From contig NZ_JBQCGW010000220.1 in NCBI RefSeq assembly GCF_051955275.1, forward strand, positions 1 through 64,000: 64,000 bases of DNA, given 5' to 3'. This DNA comes from Pseudobacter sp051955275 (lineage in GTDB: Bacteria; Bacteroidota; Bacteroidia; Chitinophagales; Chitinophagaceae). A program made the translations under genes and the position numbers. The notes under the pieces are model-generated. The model did not search any database, was not told the DNA's origin, and saw only the letters and a list, made by a program, of their open reading frames with translations. Shown here piece by piece: positions 16,968 to 26,768 of this stretch (position 1 is the first letter of the stretch; the number at the start of each line of letters is the position of its first letter).

Positions 16968-19900
16968 ATGTGCCGCCGCTTTACCATTCTCCTTTGCCTT
17001 GTACTGCTGCTTATCCGGTCCACTTCCCTGCTGGCCCAGCGCAGTTATGCGCCTCATTCCGTGCTCGCCTCCGGCAACTGGTTCAGAATTGCCGTTCAGG
17101 CCCCCGGGGTGTACCGGTTAGACATACCCTTCCTGCAAACACTGGGCCTGAATATTCAGGGGGCGGCATCAAATTCCATCCGCCTCTATGGGTACAGTGG
17201 CGCCATGCTCCCAGAAGACCCCGGCGCTGCCCGGCCCGATGACCTGGTGGAAAACGCCCTCTGGGCCGAAGACGGAGGCGATGGCGTGCTCAATAACAAC
17301 GATTACCTCCTGTTCTATGCCCCCGGGCCCCATCACTGGACGGCCGACCCCAATAACCGCTCATTCAGGCATACAAAGAACCTCTACAGCGAGCAATCCT
17401 ACTATTATCTCACCATCGGGGGTGCCGGACTGCGGATAAACAGCCAGCCTGCCACCGGAGTGGCCAATACCACCATCCAGACCTACTCTGACAGATATTT
17501 TTATGAGCTCGATTCCGTGAACCTGCTCAGCAGCGGAAAGGATTGGTTCGGGTACGATTTTGCCGATGTGCCGGGTAAGTTGCTCATGCACAATTTCACC
17601 GCCGCCCTGCCCGGTCTCACCGCCGCCCCCGCCACTATCAGGGCCCGCTGTATTTCCCGGTCCTTCGGCAATGGCAGCAGCTTCGGATTTACCCTGAACG
17701 GCAACTCCATCCTCAATATGAGCATGCCGGCCGTTCCTGCAGGACAATACGATCTTTTCGCCAGGTCCGTTGGGGCTGAAGCCAGCTTTAACCCGCCCGG
17801 TCCCAACCTGGCCATCAGCATTACCTACTCACCCGGCAGCGCCAATGCACAGGGGTGGCTCGACTGGTTCGAGATAACCGGCCGCAGCTCCCTCAGCCTG
17901 GCTGGAAGGAACCAGCTGCTTTTCCGGGACTGGAACAGCGTAGCCGCCGGCAATACCGGTGAATTCATCATCGACCAGGGAGATGTCTCCACCCAGGTAT
18001 GGGATGTTACCGACCCCCGGCAACCCATTCGTCTGAACGGCACCGTTAGCGGAAATACTTATCGTTTCATAAACTCCTGCCAGCAGCTGAAGGAGTATGC
18101 GGCTTTCCGCCCGGCAGGCTTGCTTACCCCTGTAAATGCAGGCAGAGTGGCCAACCAGGACCTACATGGAACTGATCCCGCAAACATGATCATCCTCACC
18201 GATCCTTCGCTGACGGGCCAGGCGCAGCGCATTGCCGATTTTCACCAGCAGCGCGATGGCATCAGCAGCCGAATTGTTACTACCGTACAGGTATATGCGG
18301 AGTTCTCCTCTGGCATCCCGGACCCGGTAGCAGTGCGGGATTTCCTGAAAATGTACTACGACAGGTCAAACGGTGATCCCGCAAAACGACCGGCATACCT
18401 GCTCCTGCTTGGAGCGGGCTCCTTCGATTACAAAGACCGCATTACCAATAATACCAACCTGGTACCTGCCTGGGAAAGCGGCGTATCGCTGGAACCGCTT
18501 GGAACCTACACTTCAGATGATTTCTTCGGCTTCCTCGATGATGGCGATGATATCTCGCAAACCGGTGTTCACCTGCTGGATATCGGCATCGGACGTATTC
18601 CAGCTTCCAACGACCAGGAGGCTGCGCGCTATATCAACAAGCTCATTGCTTACACATCTTCCAAAGCGCTGGGCCCCTGGCGAAATGAGCTCACTTTTGT
18701 GGCCGATGATGAGGACGGCAACCTGCACCTGCAGGATGCGGAAGTGATCACGCAGACCGTACAGACCACCAACTCTCTTTTCAATACAGACAAGATCTAC
18801 CTGGATGCCTATCCACAGGAGAGCGGTGCCGCAGGCGCCAGGTACCCTGCAGTGAACCAGGCCATCGGCAGCCGCATGTTCAGCGGCAATCTCATCTGGA
18901 ATTACACCGGTCACGGAAGCAACAGGCGGCTCGCCGAGGAAGTGGTGCTGGACCAGGACATTGTGAACAGTTTCAACAATGCAGACAAACTGCCCCTGTT
19001 CATCACCGGAACCTGCGATTTCGGACCTTACGATAATCCGCTGATCGGTTCGCTGGGAGAGGACCTGCTGCTGCGCGACAAGACCGGGGCCATCGCACTG
19101 ATGACCACTACCAGGCTGGTGCAGAGTTTCAGCAATCGCATCATGAACCAGAACTATCTTGCTACAGCATTGAAGCAGCAACCTGATGGCAGTTATCTCC
19201 GGCTGGGTGATGCCGTGATGCAGGCTAAGAATCTCACCTATACCAACAATTCTGATGTGATCAATAACAGGAAGTTTACGTTGCTGGGGGATCCCGCACT
19301 GCGACTGGCTTTCCCGCAGCATAAAGTGGCCGTTACGCAGATCAATGGCGTGCAGGTGGATGCAGTGCCAGATACGCTGAAAGCATTGTCTGAATATACC
19401 ATAAGCGGGCAGGTGACGGATGAAGCAGGCGTATTGCTCAGCAATTACAACGGTACCGTATATCCGGTGGTGTTCGACAAGCCCCAGGCAAAGCAGACCC
19501 TGGGTAATGATCCGGGCAGTCCACCCGTTTCCTTCAGTACACAGCAGAATATGCTCTTCAGGGGCAAGGCCCGTGTGAGCAATGGCCAGTTCAGTTTTCG
19601 TTTTGTGGTGCCCAGGGATATCAATTACCAGTTCGGGAATGGCAAGATCAGTTTCTATGCAGAGGATGGTGCTACCGATGCCGGCGGTGCTTATAAAGAG
19701 ATCATAGTGGGAGGTTCGGGTACTGGTACGGGTGATAAGGATGGTCCGCATATCCGCGCATGGCTCAATGATGAAAAATTTGTGAACGGAGGTATCAGTA
19801 ATGCCAGACCGATCCTGCTGATGCGGCTGGCGGATTCTTCCGGAATCAATATCATGGGTACAGGTATCGGTCACGACCTGGTGGCGGTGCTTGATAATGA

Positions 19901-20393
19901 TCAGAAGCAAACATATGTGCTCAATCAGTTCTATGAAAGTGAAACGGACAATTACAAAAAGGGATTAGTAAGATTCCAGTTGCCTGAACTGGCTCCCGGC
20001 CCCCATACACTTTCCATCAAAGCCTGGGATGCCGTGAACAACTCCAATGAGGCCGTGCTTGAATTCAGGGTGGTGAATGAGTCGGAACTGAGGCTGGAAC
20101 ATGTTCTCAACTACCCGAATCCGTTCACCACGAATACGAATTTCTGGTTCGATCACAACAGGCCCGGAGAAGAATTATCGGTTACTGTTCAGGTATATAC
20201 CGTATCCGGAAAGTTGGTAAAAACACTAAAACGTACAATATTTTCAACTGGCAACCGTTCCAGTGAAGTGAATTGGGACGGACGTGATGAATATGGCAGT
20301 AAGATCGGAAGAGGAGTATATATATACCGGTTGCAAGTGAAAACATCGGACGGAAAAATGGCCTATAAATTAGAAAAATTATATATATTGTAG
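16968..20393 (+). CDS. porU: type IX secretion system sortase PorU
   Basis: A 1141-residue exported protein of the gingipain-like C25 peptidase family. The signal peptide ends at about residue 24 (STSLLAQ). The catalytic histidine is in WNYTGHGSNRRLAEE and the catalytic cysteine in LFITGTCDFGPYDNP. The C-terminus (NYPNPFTTNTNFWF through LEKLYIL) is an Ig-like sorting domain. PorU cleaves the C-terminal domain from cargo at the cell surface and attaches the cargo to lipopolysaccharide. The length and the porV neighbour agree with the assignment. Base composition in the first kilobase is richer in C than the flanks. Confidence 0.95.
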   Translation: MCRRFTILLCLVLLLIRSTSLLAQRSYAPHSVLASGNWFRIAVQAPGVYRLDIPFLQTLGLNIQGAASNSIRLYGYSGAMLPEDPGAARPDDLVENALWAEDGGDGVLNNNDYLLFYAPGPHHWTADPNNRSFRHTKNLYSEQSYYYLTIGGAGLRINSQPATGVANTTIQTYSDRYFYELDSVNLLSSGKDWFGYDFADVPGKLLMHNFTAALPGLTAAPATIRARCISRSFGNGSSFGFTLNGNSILNMSMPAVPAGQYDLFARSVGAEASFNPPGPNLAISITYSPGSANAQGWLDWFEITGRSSLSLAGRNQLLFRDWNSVAAGNTGEFIIDQGDVSTQVWDVTDPRQPIRLNGTVSGNTYRFINSCQQLKEYAAFRPAGLLTPVNAGRVANQDLHGTDPANMIILTDPSLTGQAQRIADFHQQRDGISSRIVTTVQVYAEFSSGIPDPVAVRDFLKMYYDRSNGDPAKRPAYLLLLGAGSFDYKDRITNNTNLVPAWESGVSLEPLGTYTSDDFFGFLDDGDDISQTGVHLLDIGIGRIPASNDQEAARYINKLIAYTSSKALGPWRNELTFVADDEDGNLHLQDAEVITQTVQTTNSLFNTDKIYLDAYPQESGAAGARYPAVNQAIGSRMFSGNLIWNYTGHGSNRRLAEEVVLDQDIVNSFNNADKLPLFITGTCDFGPYDNPLIGSLGEDLLLRDKTGAIALMTTTRLVQSFSNRIMNQNYLATALKQQPDGSYLRLGDAVMQAKNLTYTNNSDVINNRKFTLLGDPALRLAFPQHKVAVTQINGVQVDAVPDTLKALSEYTISGQVTDEAGVLLSNYNGTVYPVVFDKPQAKQTLGNDPGSPPVSFSTQQNMLFRGKARVSNGQFSFRFVVPRDINYQFGNGKISFYAEDGATDAGGAYKEIIVGGSGTGTGDKDGPHIRAWLNDEKFVNGGISNARPILLMRLADSSGINIMGTGIGHDLVAVLDNDQKQTYVLNQFYESETDNYKKGLVRFQLPELAPGPHTLSIKAWDAVNNSNEAVLEFRVVNESELRLEHVLNYPNPFTTNTNFWFDHNRPGEELSVTVQVYTVSGKLVKTLKRTIFSTGNRSSEVNWDGRDEYGSKIGRGVYIYRLQVKTSDGKMAYKLEKLYIL

Positions 20394-20626
20394 GATGTAT
20401 TGATTTTTCGTTTTGGTAAAATCATGTATTTTCGCCCCGTTTTATCAGATTTAAAGCATTCCTTATTAGAGAAAACTTCTACTCCGACATTAGTATCGCC
20501 TTACTGCATCAGCAATAGCTTCTGACCAAAGCTACCCAGATCCCGATCCTGAAAATAAGAAGACTGCGGACAGCATTGTTGAAGGCAGTATTAAACAAAC
20601 AGACCTTTAAAACAGATTATTACGTT

Positions 20627-21814
20627 ATGAAACGAAAGACTTTCAAACTGGCTGCTTTATTATCTCTTATGACGGGAGTTGGAGCTATTCAGGCACAGGC
20701 CCAATCCACCGAGTATGACCGGCCGAATGTTGTTACCTCAGCTGTTCCCTTTTTACGCATTTCGCCGGATGCAAGAGCAGGCGGTATGGGTGAACTGGGC
20801 GTGGCAACCACACCAGATGCGAACTCAGCTTTCTGGAACCTCGCTAAAACACCATTTACAAAACATGATTACGGTATTGGTCTCACTTACACGCCATGGT
20901 TGAAGGATCTGGGTCTTAATGACGTGTACCTGCTGACTGCTACCGGTTATGCAAAGATCGATGAGCTGCAGGCTATCTCTGCTTCAGTACGTTATTTCAG
21001 TCTGGGTAATATCCAGTTCACCAACTTCAGTGGAACCGATCTCGGAGAAGGCCGCCCGCGTGAAGTAGGCATCGATGTTGGTTACAGCCGCAAACTGTCT
21101 GACAAGATCGCGCTGGGTATTGCCCTCCGATATATCAACTCCAACCTGGCTGCTGGTCAGGAAGTGGATGGTACCACTTACAAAAAAGGTAATGCTGTTG
21201 CCGGTGATCTGAGCTTCTTCTACACTGGCGTGAATGAAAACGGCCAGGGCTGGAACTTCGGCGCTGTGTTGAGCAACCTGGGTACTAAAATCGGTTATAC
21301 CAACGATGCAAAGCAGAGAGATTATATTCCCGCCAACCTCGGTCTGGGCGCTACTTACACTGCCGCCATCGATGAAGCCAACAAGATCACTTTCGGAGTA
21401 GATATCAACAAACTGCTGGTGCCAACACCTCCGCAGGCTGCTGATCCTACCGATCCTGATAAAACCACAAAAGATTCTGCAGCACTGGCTAAATACCGCG
21501 ACAAGAGCGTGGTGAGCAGCTGGTTCAGTTCCTTCGGTGATGCTGACGGCGGCTTCAGCGAAGAAGTAAAAGAACTGCAGGCATCAATCGGTGCCGAGTA
21601 CAGTTACAATGATCAGTTCTTTGTGCGTGCCGGCTATTTCTACGAGAACAAACAAAAGGGAAACCGTAAATATTTCACGCTCGGTCTCGGTCTTAAATAC
21701 AATGTATTCGGACTGAACTTCTCTTACCTGGTTCCTTCAGGAAGTGGTGTGAACAGGAATCCGCTCTCCAACACACTCCGCTTCGGACTTGTGTTTGACC
21801 TCGATAAAGAGTAA
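20627..21814 (+). CDS. porV: type IX secretion outer-membrane protein PorV (LptO)
   Basis: About 395 residues from the ATG at 20627 (MKRKTFKLAALLSL), chosen because a normal signal peptide ending QAQAQ begins there. The in-frame ATG at 20576 would add 17 charged residues. It is a FadL-like beta barrel with the PorV block SPDARAGGMGELGVATTPD and the ending NTLRFGLVFDLDKE. PorV shuttles cargo from the translocon to the PorU sortase. The roughly 230-base gap after porU has a near-consensus -7 (TATTTTCG), so it may have its own promoter. Confidence 0.95.
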   Translation: MKRKTFKLAALLSLMTGVGAIQAQAQSTEYDRPNVVTSAVPFLRISPDARAGGMGELGVATTPDANSAFWNLAKTPFTKHDYGIGLTYTPWLKDLGLNDVYLLTATGYAKIDELQAISASVRYFSLGNIQFTNFSGTDLGEGRPREVGIDVGYSRKLSDKIALGIALRYINSNLAAGQEVDGTTYKKGNAVAGDLSFFYTGVNENGQGWNFGAVLSNLGTKIGYTNDAKQRDYIPANLGLGATYTAAIDEANKITFGVDINKLLVPTPPQAADPTDPDKTTKDSAALAKYRDKSVVSSWFSSFGDADGGFSEEVKELQASIGAEYSYNDQFFVRAGYFYENKQKGNRKYFTLGLGLKYNVFGLNFSYLVPSGSGVNRNPLSNTLRFGLVFDLDKE

Positions 21815-21837
21815 GAGCGAAAAATAAAATATATTTG

Positions 21838-21869
21838 AAGCGTCCTGATCCGTCAGGACGCTTTTTTTT
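21838..21869 (+). terminator. rho-independent terminator after porV
   Basis: A stem AAGCGTCCTGA/TCAGGACGCTT with a 4-base loop is followed by eight Ts, 23 bases after the porV stop. Confidence 0.92.
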
Positions 21870-21886
21870 GACCCAAACAGAATGAT

Positions 21887-22363
21887 ATGTACAGGATCGG
21901 ATTCGGAATAGATTTTCATCAGCTGACGGAAGGAAGGGATCTGTGGATAGGTGGGGTGAAGATTCCCCATCACAAGGGGGCGCTGGGCCATAGTGACGCG
22001 GATGTTTTATTACACGCCATCTGCGATGCCATGCTGGGCGCACTGGCGCTTGGAGACATCGGTATTCATTTTCCCAATAACGATCCGGCCTATAAGAATA
22101 TAGACAGCAAGATCCTGCTGGCCCACTGTTATAAACTGATCTCTGAAAAAGGATATAAGATCGTGAACGTGGATGCCTCCATTTGCCTGGAAGCACCCAG
22201 GATCAAACCTTACTCCGCACAGATGCGTGAAGTGATTGCAAATATCCTGCAGGTGGGTATGGACGATGTTTCCGTAAAGGCCACCACCTCGGAAACCATG
22301 GGGTTCGTGGGCAGGGAAGAAGGATTGGTGGCTTATGCAAACGTGTTGTTGACCAAAGCATAG
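21887..22363 (+). CDS. ispF: 2-C-methyl-D-erythritol 2,4-cyclodiphosphate synthase
   Basis: A 158-residue enzyme of the MEP isoprenoid pathway. The metal ligands are in GFGIDFHQL (Asp8 and His10) and in HSDADVLLHA. The CMP-binding and trimer parts include DAMLGALALGDIGIHFP and KATTSETMGFVGREEG. Length and motifs are complete. It lies 17 bases after the porV terminator and is followed within 11 bases by dut, which appears to have its own promoter. Confidence 0.96.
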   Translation: MYRIGFGIDFHQLTEGRDLWIGGVKIPHHKGALGHSDADVLLHAICDAMLGALALGDIGIHFPNNDPAYKNIDSKILLAHCYKLISEKGYKIVNVDASICLEAPRIKPYSAQMREVIANILQVGMDDVSVKATTSETMGFVGREEGLVAYANVLLTKA

Positions 22364-22371
22364 TATATTTG
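22364..22371 (+). promoter_or_regulatory. TAnnTTTG -7 element for dut
   Basis: TATATTTG begins immediately after the ispF stop codon and ends 3 bases before the dut ATG. If used, transcription would start at about the A of that ATG, giving a leaderless dut message. Confidence 0.55.
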
Positions 22372-22374
22372 CGA

Positions 22375-22818
22375 ATGCCATCTATCAACGTCAAGATCAT
22401 CAACCAGTCTTCCAACCAGTTGCCTGAATACGGCACACCCGGCGCGGCCGGCCTCGACCTGCGCGCCAACCTGGAAGCACCTGTTACCTTACAACCCCTG
22501 GAACGTGCTTTGATACCTACTGGTTTATTCATAGAACTGCCGGAAGGGTATGAAGCACAGGTTCGCCCGAGAAGCGGACTCGCTATCAAACAGGGGCTGA
22601 CCTGCCTCAATACACCCGGTACCATCGATTCTGACTACAGGGGCGAGATCAAGGTGATCCTCATCAACCTTTCCCAGGAACCACAAACCATTCAGCATGC
22701 AGACCGAATTGCACAAATGGTGGTTGCTGAGTATACAAAAGTTGCGTGGGAATCCGTTGTAAGCATCTCTGCCACCCAGCGTGCGGAAGGTGGTTTCGGA
22801 CATACCGGCAAATCATAA
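22375..22818 (+). CDS. dut: dUTP diphosphatase
   Basis: A 147-residue trimeric dUTPase that hydrolyses dUTP to dUMP. All five family motifs are visible: GTPGAAGLDLRA, RPRSGLAIK, NTPGTIDSDYRGE, RIAQMVVA and the closing RAEGGFGHTGKS. The ATG at 22375 is preferred over the in-frame TTG at 22369, because that TTG is part of the promoter-like TATATTTG. It precedes the DUF4292 lipoprotein gene by 12 bases. Confidence 0.96.
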   Translation: MPSINVKIINQSSNQLPEYGTPGAAGLDLRANLEAPVTLQPLERALIPTGLFIELPEGYEAQVRPRSGLAIKQGLTCLNTPGTIDSDYRGEIKVILINLSQEPQTIQHADRIAQMVVAEYTKVAWESVVSISATQRAEGGFGHTGKS

Positions 22819-22830
22819 ATCCTGGTTCTG

Positions 22831-23649
22831 ATGAAATATATTCTCTGGTTACTGGTTCCGGTAGTGCTCGCCGGTTCACTCGGCAGTTGCAGGTCCACCA
22901 AAAGGATCCAGACTGCCATCAGCAAAAAGGACACAACCATTGTGGTGCCCGTTGTGGATGCCAAAGCTGATTCCGTGCGTTTCATCCAGGAGATCTGGCA
23001 GGGTATCGAAAGGAACAGGATCGATTTCAATACTTTCTCCGCAAAAGTGAAAGTTGAATTCACCGGGGCAGATGGGAAGAAGCCTGACATCAACGCCTTC
23101 ATCCGCATCAAAAAGGACAGCGCCATCTGGGTGAATGCCACAGCCCTGCTGGGTATTGAAGTGTTTCGCCTGCTGGTAACACCGGACAGTGTGAAGCTGC
23201 TGAATAAACTGGACAAAGTAGTGCAACTCCGCTCTGTGTCCTATCTGCAGGAGCTGGCTAAAATACCTTTCACCTTCAAGGAGCTGCAGTCCCTGCTGAT
23301 CGGAAACCCTGTGTTCCTCGACAGCAATATTGTATCTTACAGGAAAGACGATAAGACCATCTCATTGCTCAGTTCTTCTGAATTGTTCAAACACCTGCTC
23401 ACCGTTTCTAATGATGATTACCGCCTGCTGCACAGCAAGCTGGACGATGCAGATGCCCTGCGCAACCGGACCTGCAATATCAGTTACGGCGAATATGTAA
23501 ATAAGAACGGGCTGTTATTCCCCACTTCCAGGAGTATTACTGTGGTGGAGAAAACCAAGGTGGATATTGCTCTTCAGTTCAAGCAGGTGGATTTTAATGT
23601 GGATTTAACCTTTCCTTTTAATATTCCACGTAATTATAAGCGTCAATAA
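22831..23649 (+). CDS. DUF4292 lipoprotein
   Basis: A 272-residue protein with a lipoprotein signal (GSLGSC, Cys20). The body, with FSAKVKVEFTGADGKKPDIN and later ITVVEKTKVDIALQFKQVDF, fits DUF4292, a family with an LolB/LolA-like beta fold common in Bacteroidota. It ends in IPRNYKRQ, near to the usual IPxxY ending. It is probably an envelope lipoprotein involved in lipid or lipoprotein handling, but that is inference from fold. It is flanked by dut and the LytM protein in one direction. Confidence 0.8.
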   Translation: MKYILWLLVPVVLAGSLGSCRSTKRIQTAISKKDTTIVVPVVDAKADSVRFIQEIWQGIERNRIDFNTFSAKVKVEFTGADGKKPDINAFIRIKKDSAIWVNATALLGIEVFRLLVTPDSVKLLNKLDKVVQLRSVSYLQELAKIPFTFKELQSLLIGNPVFLDSNIVSYRKDDKTISLLSSSELFKHLLTVSNDDYRLLHSKLDDADALRNRTCNISYGEYVNKNGLLFPTSRSITVVEKTKVDIALQFKQVDFNVDLTFPFNIPRNYKRQ

Positions 23650-23697
23650 TTCGTTATCACCTTTCTTAACACCATTAGTCAATAAAATCCGAGCGAT

Positions 23698-25092
23698 ATG
23701 CAAAGAATCCTGGTTGCCTTTTCATTGGTATTCCTGTGTGCCTTCGGAGTGCGCGCGCAACAGAGCAGTGATGATCTGAAAAAGAAGCAGTCTGAGATCC
23801 AGCAAGAGATCGACGAGCTGCGCCGTACCCTGAATGATACCAAGAAGAACAAGAAGGCCAGCCTGGGTCAACTTGCGCTGATCAACAAGAAGCTGCGTCT
23901 TCGCGAGCAGGCGATCGGAAATATCAATGAACAGATCAACAATATCCAAAGCAGTATCAGCCAGAACTACAATGAGATCAGCAGGCTGAACAAGGAGCTG
24001 GATACCCTGAAGGAACATTATAAGAAAAGCGTGGTGTACGCTTACAAGAACCGCAGTAACTACGAATTCCTCAATTTCATCTTTGCTTCCAATAGCTTTA
24101 ATGAGGCCCTCAAACGTATCGAGTACCTGAAGTCTTACCGTCAGTACCGCGAACAGCAGGCACAGACCATCAAGAACACGCAGCAGCTGCTGAACGAAAA
24201 GAATGAAGGCCTGAAAGCCTCCCGCAAACAAAAGGATGAAGTACTCAGATCTGCAGAGAAAGAGAAAGTAGTACTGGTTGATGAGCGTAAAGAGAAAGAT
24301 GAATTCCTCGGAAAGATCAAGGCCCGCGAAAAAGAGATCTCCAGGGAAATTGAAATGAAGGCCCGTGCTGACCAGAAACTGAAACTGGCCATCCGTGCTG
24401 CTATCGATAAAGAAATGAAGGCAGCTGCCGTTGCTGCCCGTGAAAAGGCTGCCCGCGAAGAACGGGCCCGTGAACTGGAAAGAGAGAAAGAAAGAGAACG
24501 TGAGCGGGAGCGCGAAAAAGAAAAAGCGCGTCTTGCTGCCGCTGCTGCGAAACAGCCTGCCACCAATAATCCTACACCTGCTACCCCCGCTCCGGCACCT
24601 GTTGCTTCCACACCGGCTCCAGAGCCTAAGAAGCAGCCAGCCCGCTCAGAGAGCGTATTTGAAGCCACTCCTGAAGGCATGGCATTATCAGGTGGGTTTG
24701 AGAAGCAGAAAGGCAAACTTCCTTGGCCTGTTGAAAAAGGGAATATTAAACTGCACTTTGGTCCTTATACCGTATTCGGGAATATCCGTGGCAATAACCC
24801 CGGGATCACCCTTGAAACCAATTCCGGCGCTACTGTAAAAGCAGTATTTGATGGAGAGGTGACCACAGTTTTTGATATCGAAGGCCAGTGGGCAGTGATG
24901 ATCCAGCACGGAAAGTATTTCTCAGTTTACAGTAACCTTGCGTCAGCTTCCGTAAGTAAGGGACAGAAAGTGAGTATCGGACAAACTATCGGAAGGGCTG
25001 GCAATAACGATGATGGTGAAGGCGAAGTGGAGTTCATCATCATGCTGGAAAAAGCCAACCAGAATCCTGAGACCTGGCTGAGAAAAAAATAA
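23698..25092 (+). CDS. EnvC-like murein hydrolase activator with degenerate LytM domain
   Basis: A 464-residue exported protein with a signal peptide ending VRAQ. Residues about 22-270 are a long charged coiled coil. A stretch at about 255-283 is almost only Arg, Glu, Lys and Ala, followed by a Pro/Ala-rich linker (about 285-315). Residues about 340-464 form a LytM/M23 domain. The usual zinc ligands look lost: YSNL replaces YGHL/YAHL and EVEFII replaces LHFEI. It therefore probably activates amidases at division, as EnvC does, rather than cutting murein itself. Confidence 0.85.
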   Translation: MQRILVAFSLVFLCAFGVRAQQSSDDLKKKQSEIQQEIDELRRTLNDTKKNKKASLGQLALINKKLRLREQAIGNINEQINNIQSSISQNYNEISRLNKELDTLKEHYKKSVVYAYKNRSNYEFLNFIFASNSFNEALKRIEYLKSYRQYREQQAQTIKNTQQLLNEKNEGLKASRKQKDEVLRSAEKEKVVLVDERKEKDEFLGKIKAREKEISREIEMKARADQKLKLAIRAAIDKEMKAAAVAAREKAAREERARELEREKEREREREREKEKARLAAAAAKQPATNNPTPATPAPAPVASTPAPEPKKQPARSESVFEATPEGMALSGGFEKQKGKLPWPVEKGNIKLHFGPYTVFGNIRGNNPGITLETNSGATVKAVFDGEVTTVFDIEGQWAVMIQHGKYFSVYSNLASASVSKGQKVSIGQTIGRAGNNDDGEGEVEFIIMLEKANQNPETWLRKK

Positions 25093-25110
25093 TCATGTAA
25101 AGAACCTCAT

Positions 25111-25151
25111 AAAAGATCCCGTTGTAAGCATGGCTCGCAACGGGATCTTTC
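25111..25151. terminator. bidirectional terminator between EnvC-like gene and bshA
   Basis: A perfect 13-bp stem AAAGATCCCGTTG/CAACGGGATCTTT with a 13-base loop lies between two convergent genes, 19 bases from each stop. Confidence 0.88.
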
Positions 25152-25169
25152 GTTATAAGAATTCTGGTA

Positions 25170-26291
25170 TTAATTCAGGAACCTGTTGTACAGTTCTTCA
25201 TACATGGGCACCACCCTGTCTATATCAAAGTGCTGCGCATGTGCAAAAGCGTTAGCCTTGAACTGTTTCAGCTGTTCGGGGTTCGACAGCAGTTCGATAG
25301 CCTGACGGCTCATATTCTCTACATCGCCAACATTGCTGAGGAAACCGGTTTTGCCGTCTACATTGATCTCGGGCAATCCACCGGCATTGGTGGAGATCAC
25401 GGGAACGCCTGCGGCCATGGCTTCCAGGGCAGCCAGACCAAAGCTCTCATAATCCGAAGTGAGTAAGAACAGGTCGGAGATGGCCAGGATCTCTTCTATT
25501 TGTTCCTGCCTTCCTACAAAGCGGGTATCGTCGCAGATACCAAGCTCGCGGCACATGGCTTCTGCGATGGGTCTTTCAGGGCCATCGCCCACGAAGAGCA
25601 ATTTGGCGGGCACCTTGGGTAAAACCCTGGCAAAGATCTGCACCACATCTTCCACTCGTTTCAGTTTGCGGAAGTTGGAAGCATGCAGCAGGATCTTTTC
25701 TCCGTTGGGGGCTATCACTTTGCGGAATGCATCGATAGGTTTTTTATTGAAGCGTTTCACGTCCACAAAATTCTGGATCACTTCTATATTCTTACCAATC
25801 TTGAAATGCTTATAGGTTTCATCACGCAGGTTATTGGAAACTGCGGTGATGGCGTCGCTTTCATTGATGGAAAATGTAACTACGGGCTCGAAGGTTTTAT
25901 CACGCCCCACGAGTGTGATATCCGTACCGTGCAGGGTGGTGATCACCGGGATGCGCTTGCCCTGTTTTTCCAGGATCATCTTGGCCATATAGGCGGCAGA
26001 TGCGTGTGGAATGGCATAGTGCACGTGCAGGAGATCGATATTGTTGTTTACGATCACATCAACCATGGTGCTGCTCAGTGCCGTTTCGTAAGGGGGATAA
26101 TCGAACAGGGGATAGGTGGGAACGCGTACTTCGTGATAAAAGATATTTGCGTTGAATTCGCTTAGTCTTACAGGTTGCTGATAAGTGATAAAATGGACCT
26201 GGTGACCTTTGTCAGCCAGTGCTTTGCCCAGTTCAGTGGCCAACACGCCGCTTCCGCCGAACGTGGGATAACAAACTATTCCAATGCGCAT
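25170..26291 (-). CDS. bshA: N-acetyl-alpha-D-glucosaminyl L-malate synthase
   Basis: A 373-residue GT4 glycosyltransferase that joins UDP-GlcNAc and L-malate in the first step of bacillithiol synthesis. The N-terminal MRIGIVCYPTFGGSGVLATE and FITYQQPVRL are characteristic of BshA. The C-terminal Rossmann half has LLFVGDGPERP and the nucleotide-sugar motif ESFGLAALEAMAAGVPVI. bshB and bshC are not in this window. It is a single gene between convergent and divergent neighbours. Confidence 0.94.
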   Translation of the reverse strand: MRIGIVCYPTFGGSGVLATELGKALADKGHQVHFITYQQPVRLSEFNANIFYHEVRVPTYPLFDYPPYETALSSTMVDVIVNNNIDLLHVHYAIPHASAAYMAKMILEKQGKRIPVITTLHGTDITLVGRDKTFEPVVTFSINESDAITAVSNNLRDETYKHFKIGKNIEVIQNFVDVKRFNKKPIDAFRKVIAPNGEKILLHASNFRKLKRVEDVVQIFARVLPKVPAKLLFVGDGPERPIAEAMCRELGICDDTRFVGRQEQIEEILAISDLFLLTSDYESFGLAALEAMAAGVPVISTNAGGLPEINVDGKTGFLSNVGDVENMSRQAIELLSNPEQLKQFKANAFAHAQHFDIDRVVPMYEELYNRFLN

Positions 26292-26369
26292 AGAGACCGA
26301 TTAGTTGATGGGTATATAGATGTATGAAGGTAAAGGAATTGTTTAACTTTAGGCTAAATAACAGTCCTT

Positions 26370-26768
26370 ATGGCAGGAAGGTTCAAAGTCAAGACAATTA
26401 TCTTTTGGGTACTCTTTTTAGGCCTCGGCATCTTCGTTTATGTGCGCTATTTCTGGGTTTTTGAAAGCGGTACGAAGGGCGGTATACTCAACACTTTCGG
26501 AAAGAAGGGGTATGTATTCAAGACCTATGAAGGTAAAATTATCCAGAGCGGATTCCGCGTGAATGTTCAGAGCAATGAATTCGAATTCAGCGTGGTGAGC
26601 GAGTCTGTGGCGAAAGTACTGCTGGAGAATGCAGGCATGAACGTGCAGGTTCATTTCAAATCTTATCTGGGTGCGTTACCGTGGAGGGGCTGGCAGAAAT
26701 ACATAGTGGATAGTGTGTATGAGGTGCGGAACCCGACTAATCTGGAGAATGTGGTGAGCCCGCAGTAG
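26370..26768 (+). CDS. small conserved membrane-anchored protein of unknown function
   Basis: A 132-residue protein with one membrane segment at about 9-27 (IIFWVLFLGLGIFVYVRYF) and a soluble remainder with GYVFKTYEGKIIQSGFR and FEFSVVSESVAKVL. Similar short proteins occur in Chitinophagaceae and are sometimes mislabelled 6-phosphogluconate dehydrogenase; nothing here supports that enzyme. It is divergent from bshA, with 78 bases between, and is followed by a long non-coding stretch. It is a real gene by codon pattern and length, but I cannot assign a role. Confidence 0.7.
   Translation: MAGRFKVKTIIFWVLFLGLGIFVYVRYFWVFESGTKGGILNTFGKKGYVFKTYEGKIIQSGFRVNVQSNEFEFSVVSESVAKVLLENAGMNVQVHFKSYLGALPWRGWQKYIVDSVYEVRNPTNLENVVSPQ

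Noticed and set aside
18513..19910. A 465-codon minus-strand open frame inside porU
   Set aside because: It lies wholly opposite a well-supported gene and its translation is rich in His, Ile and Gln without any known motif.
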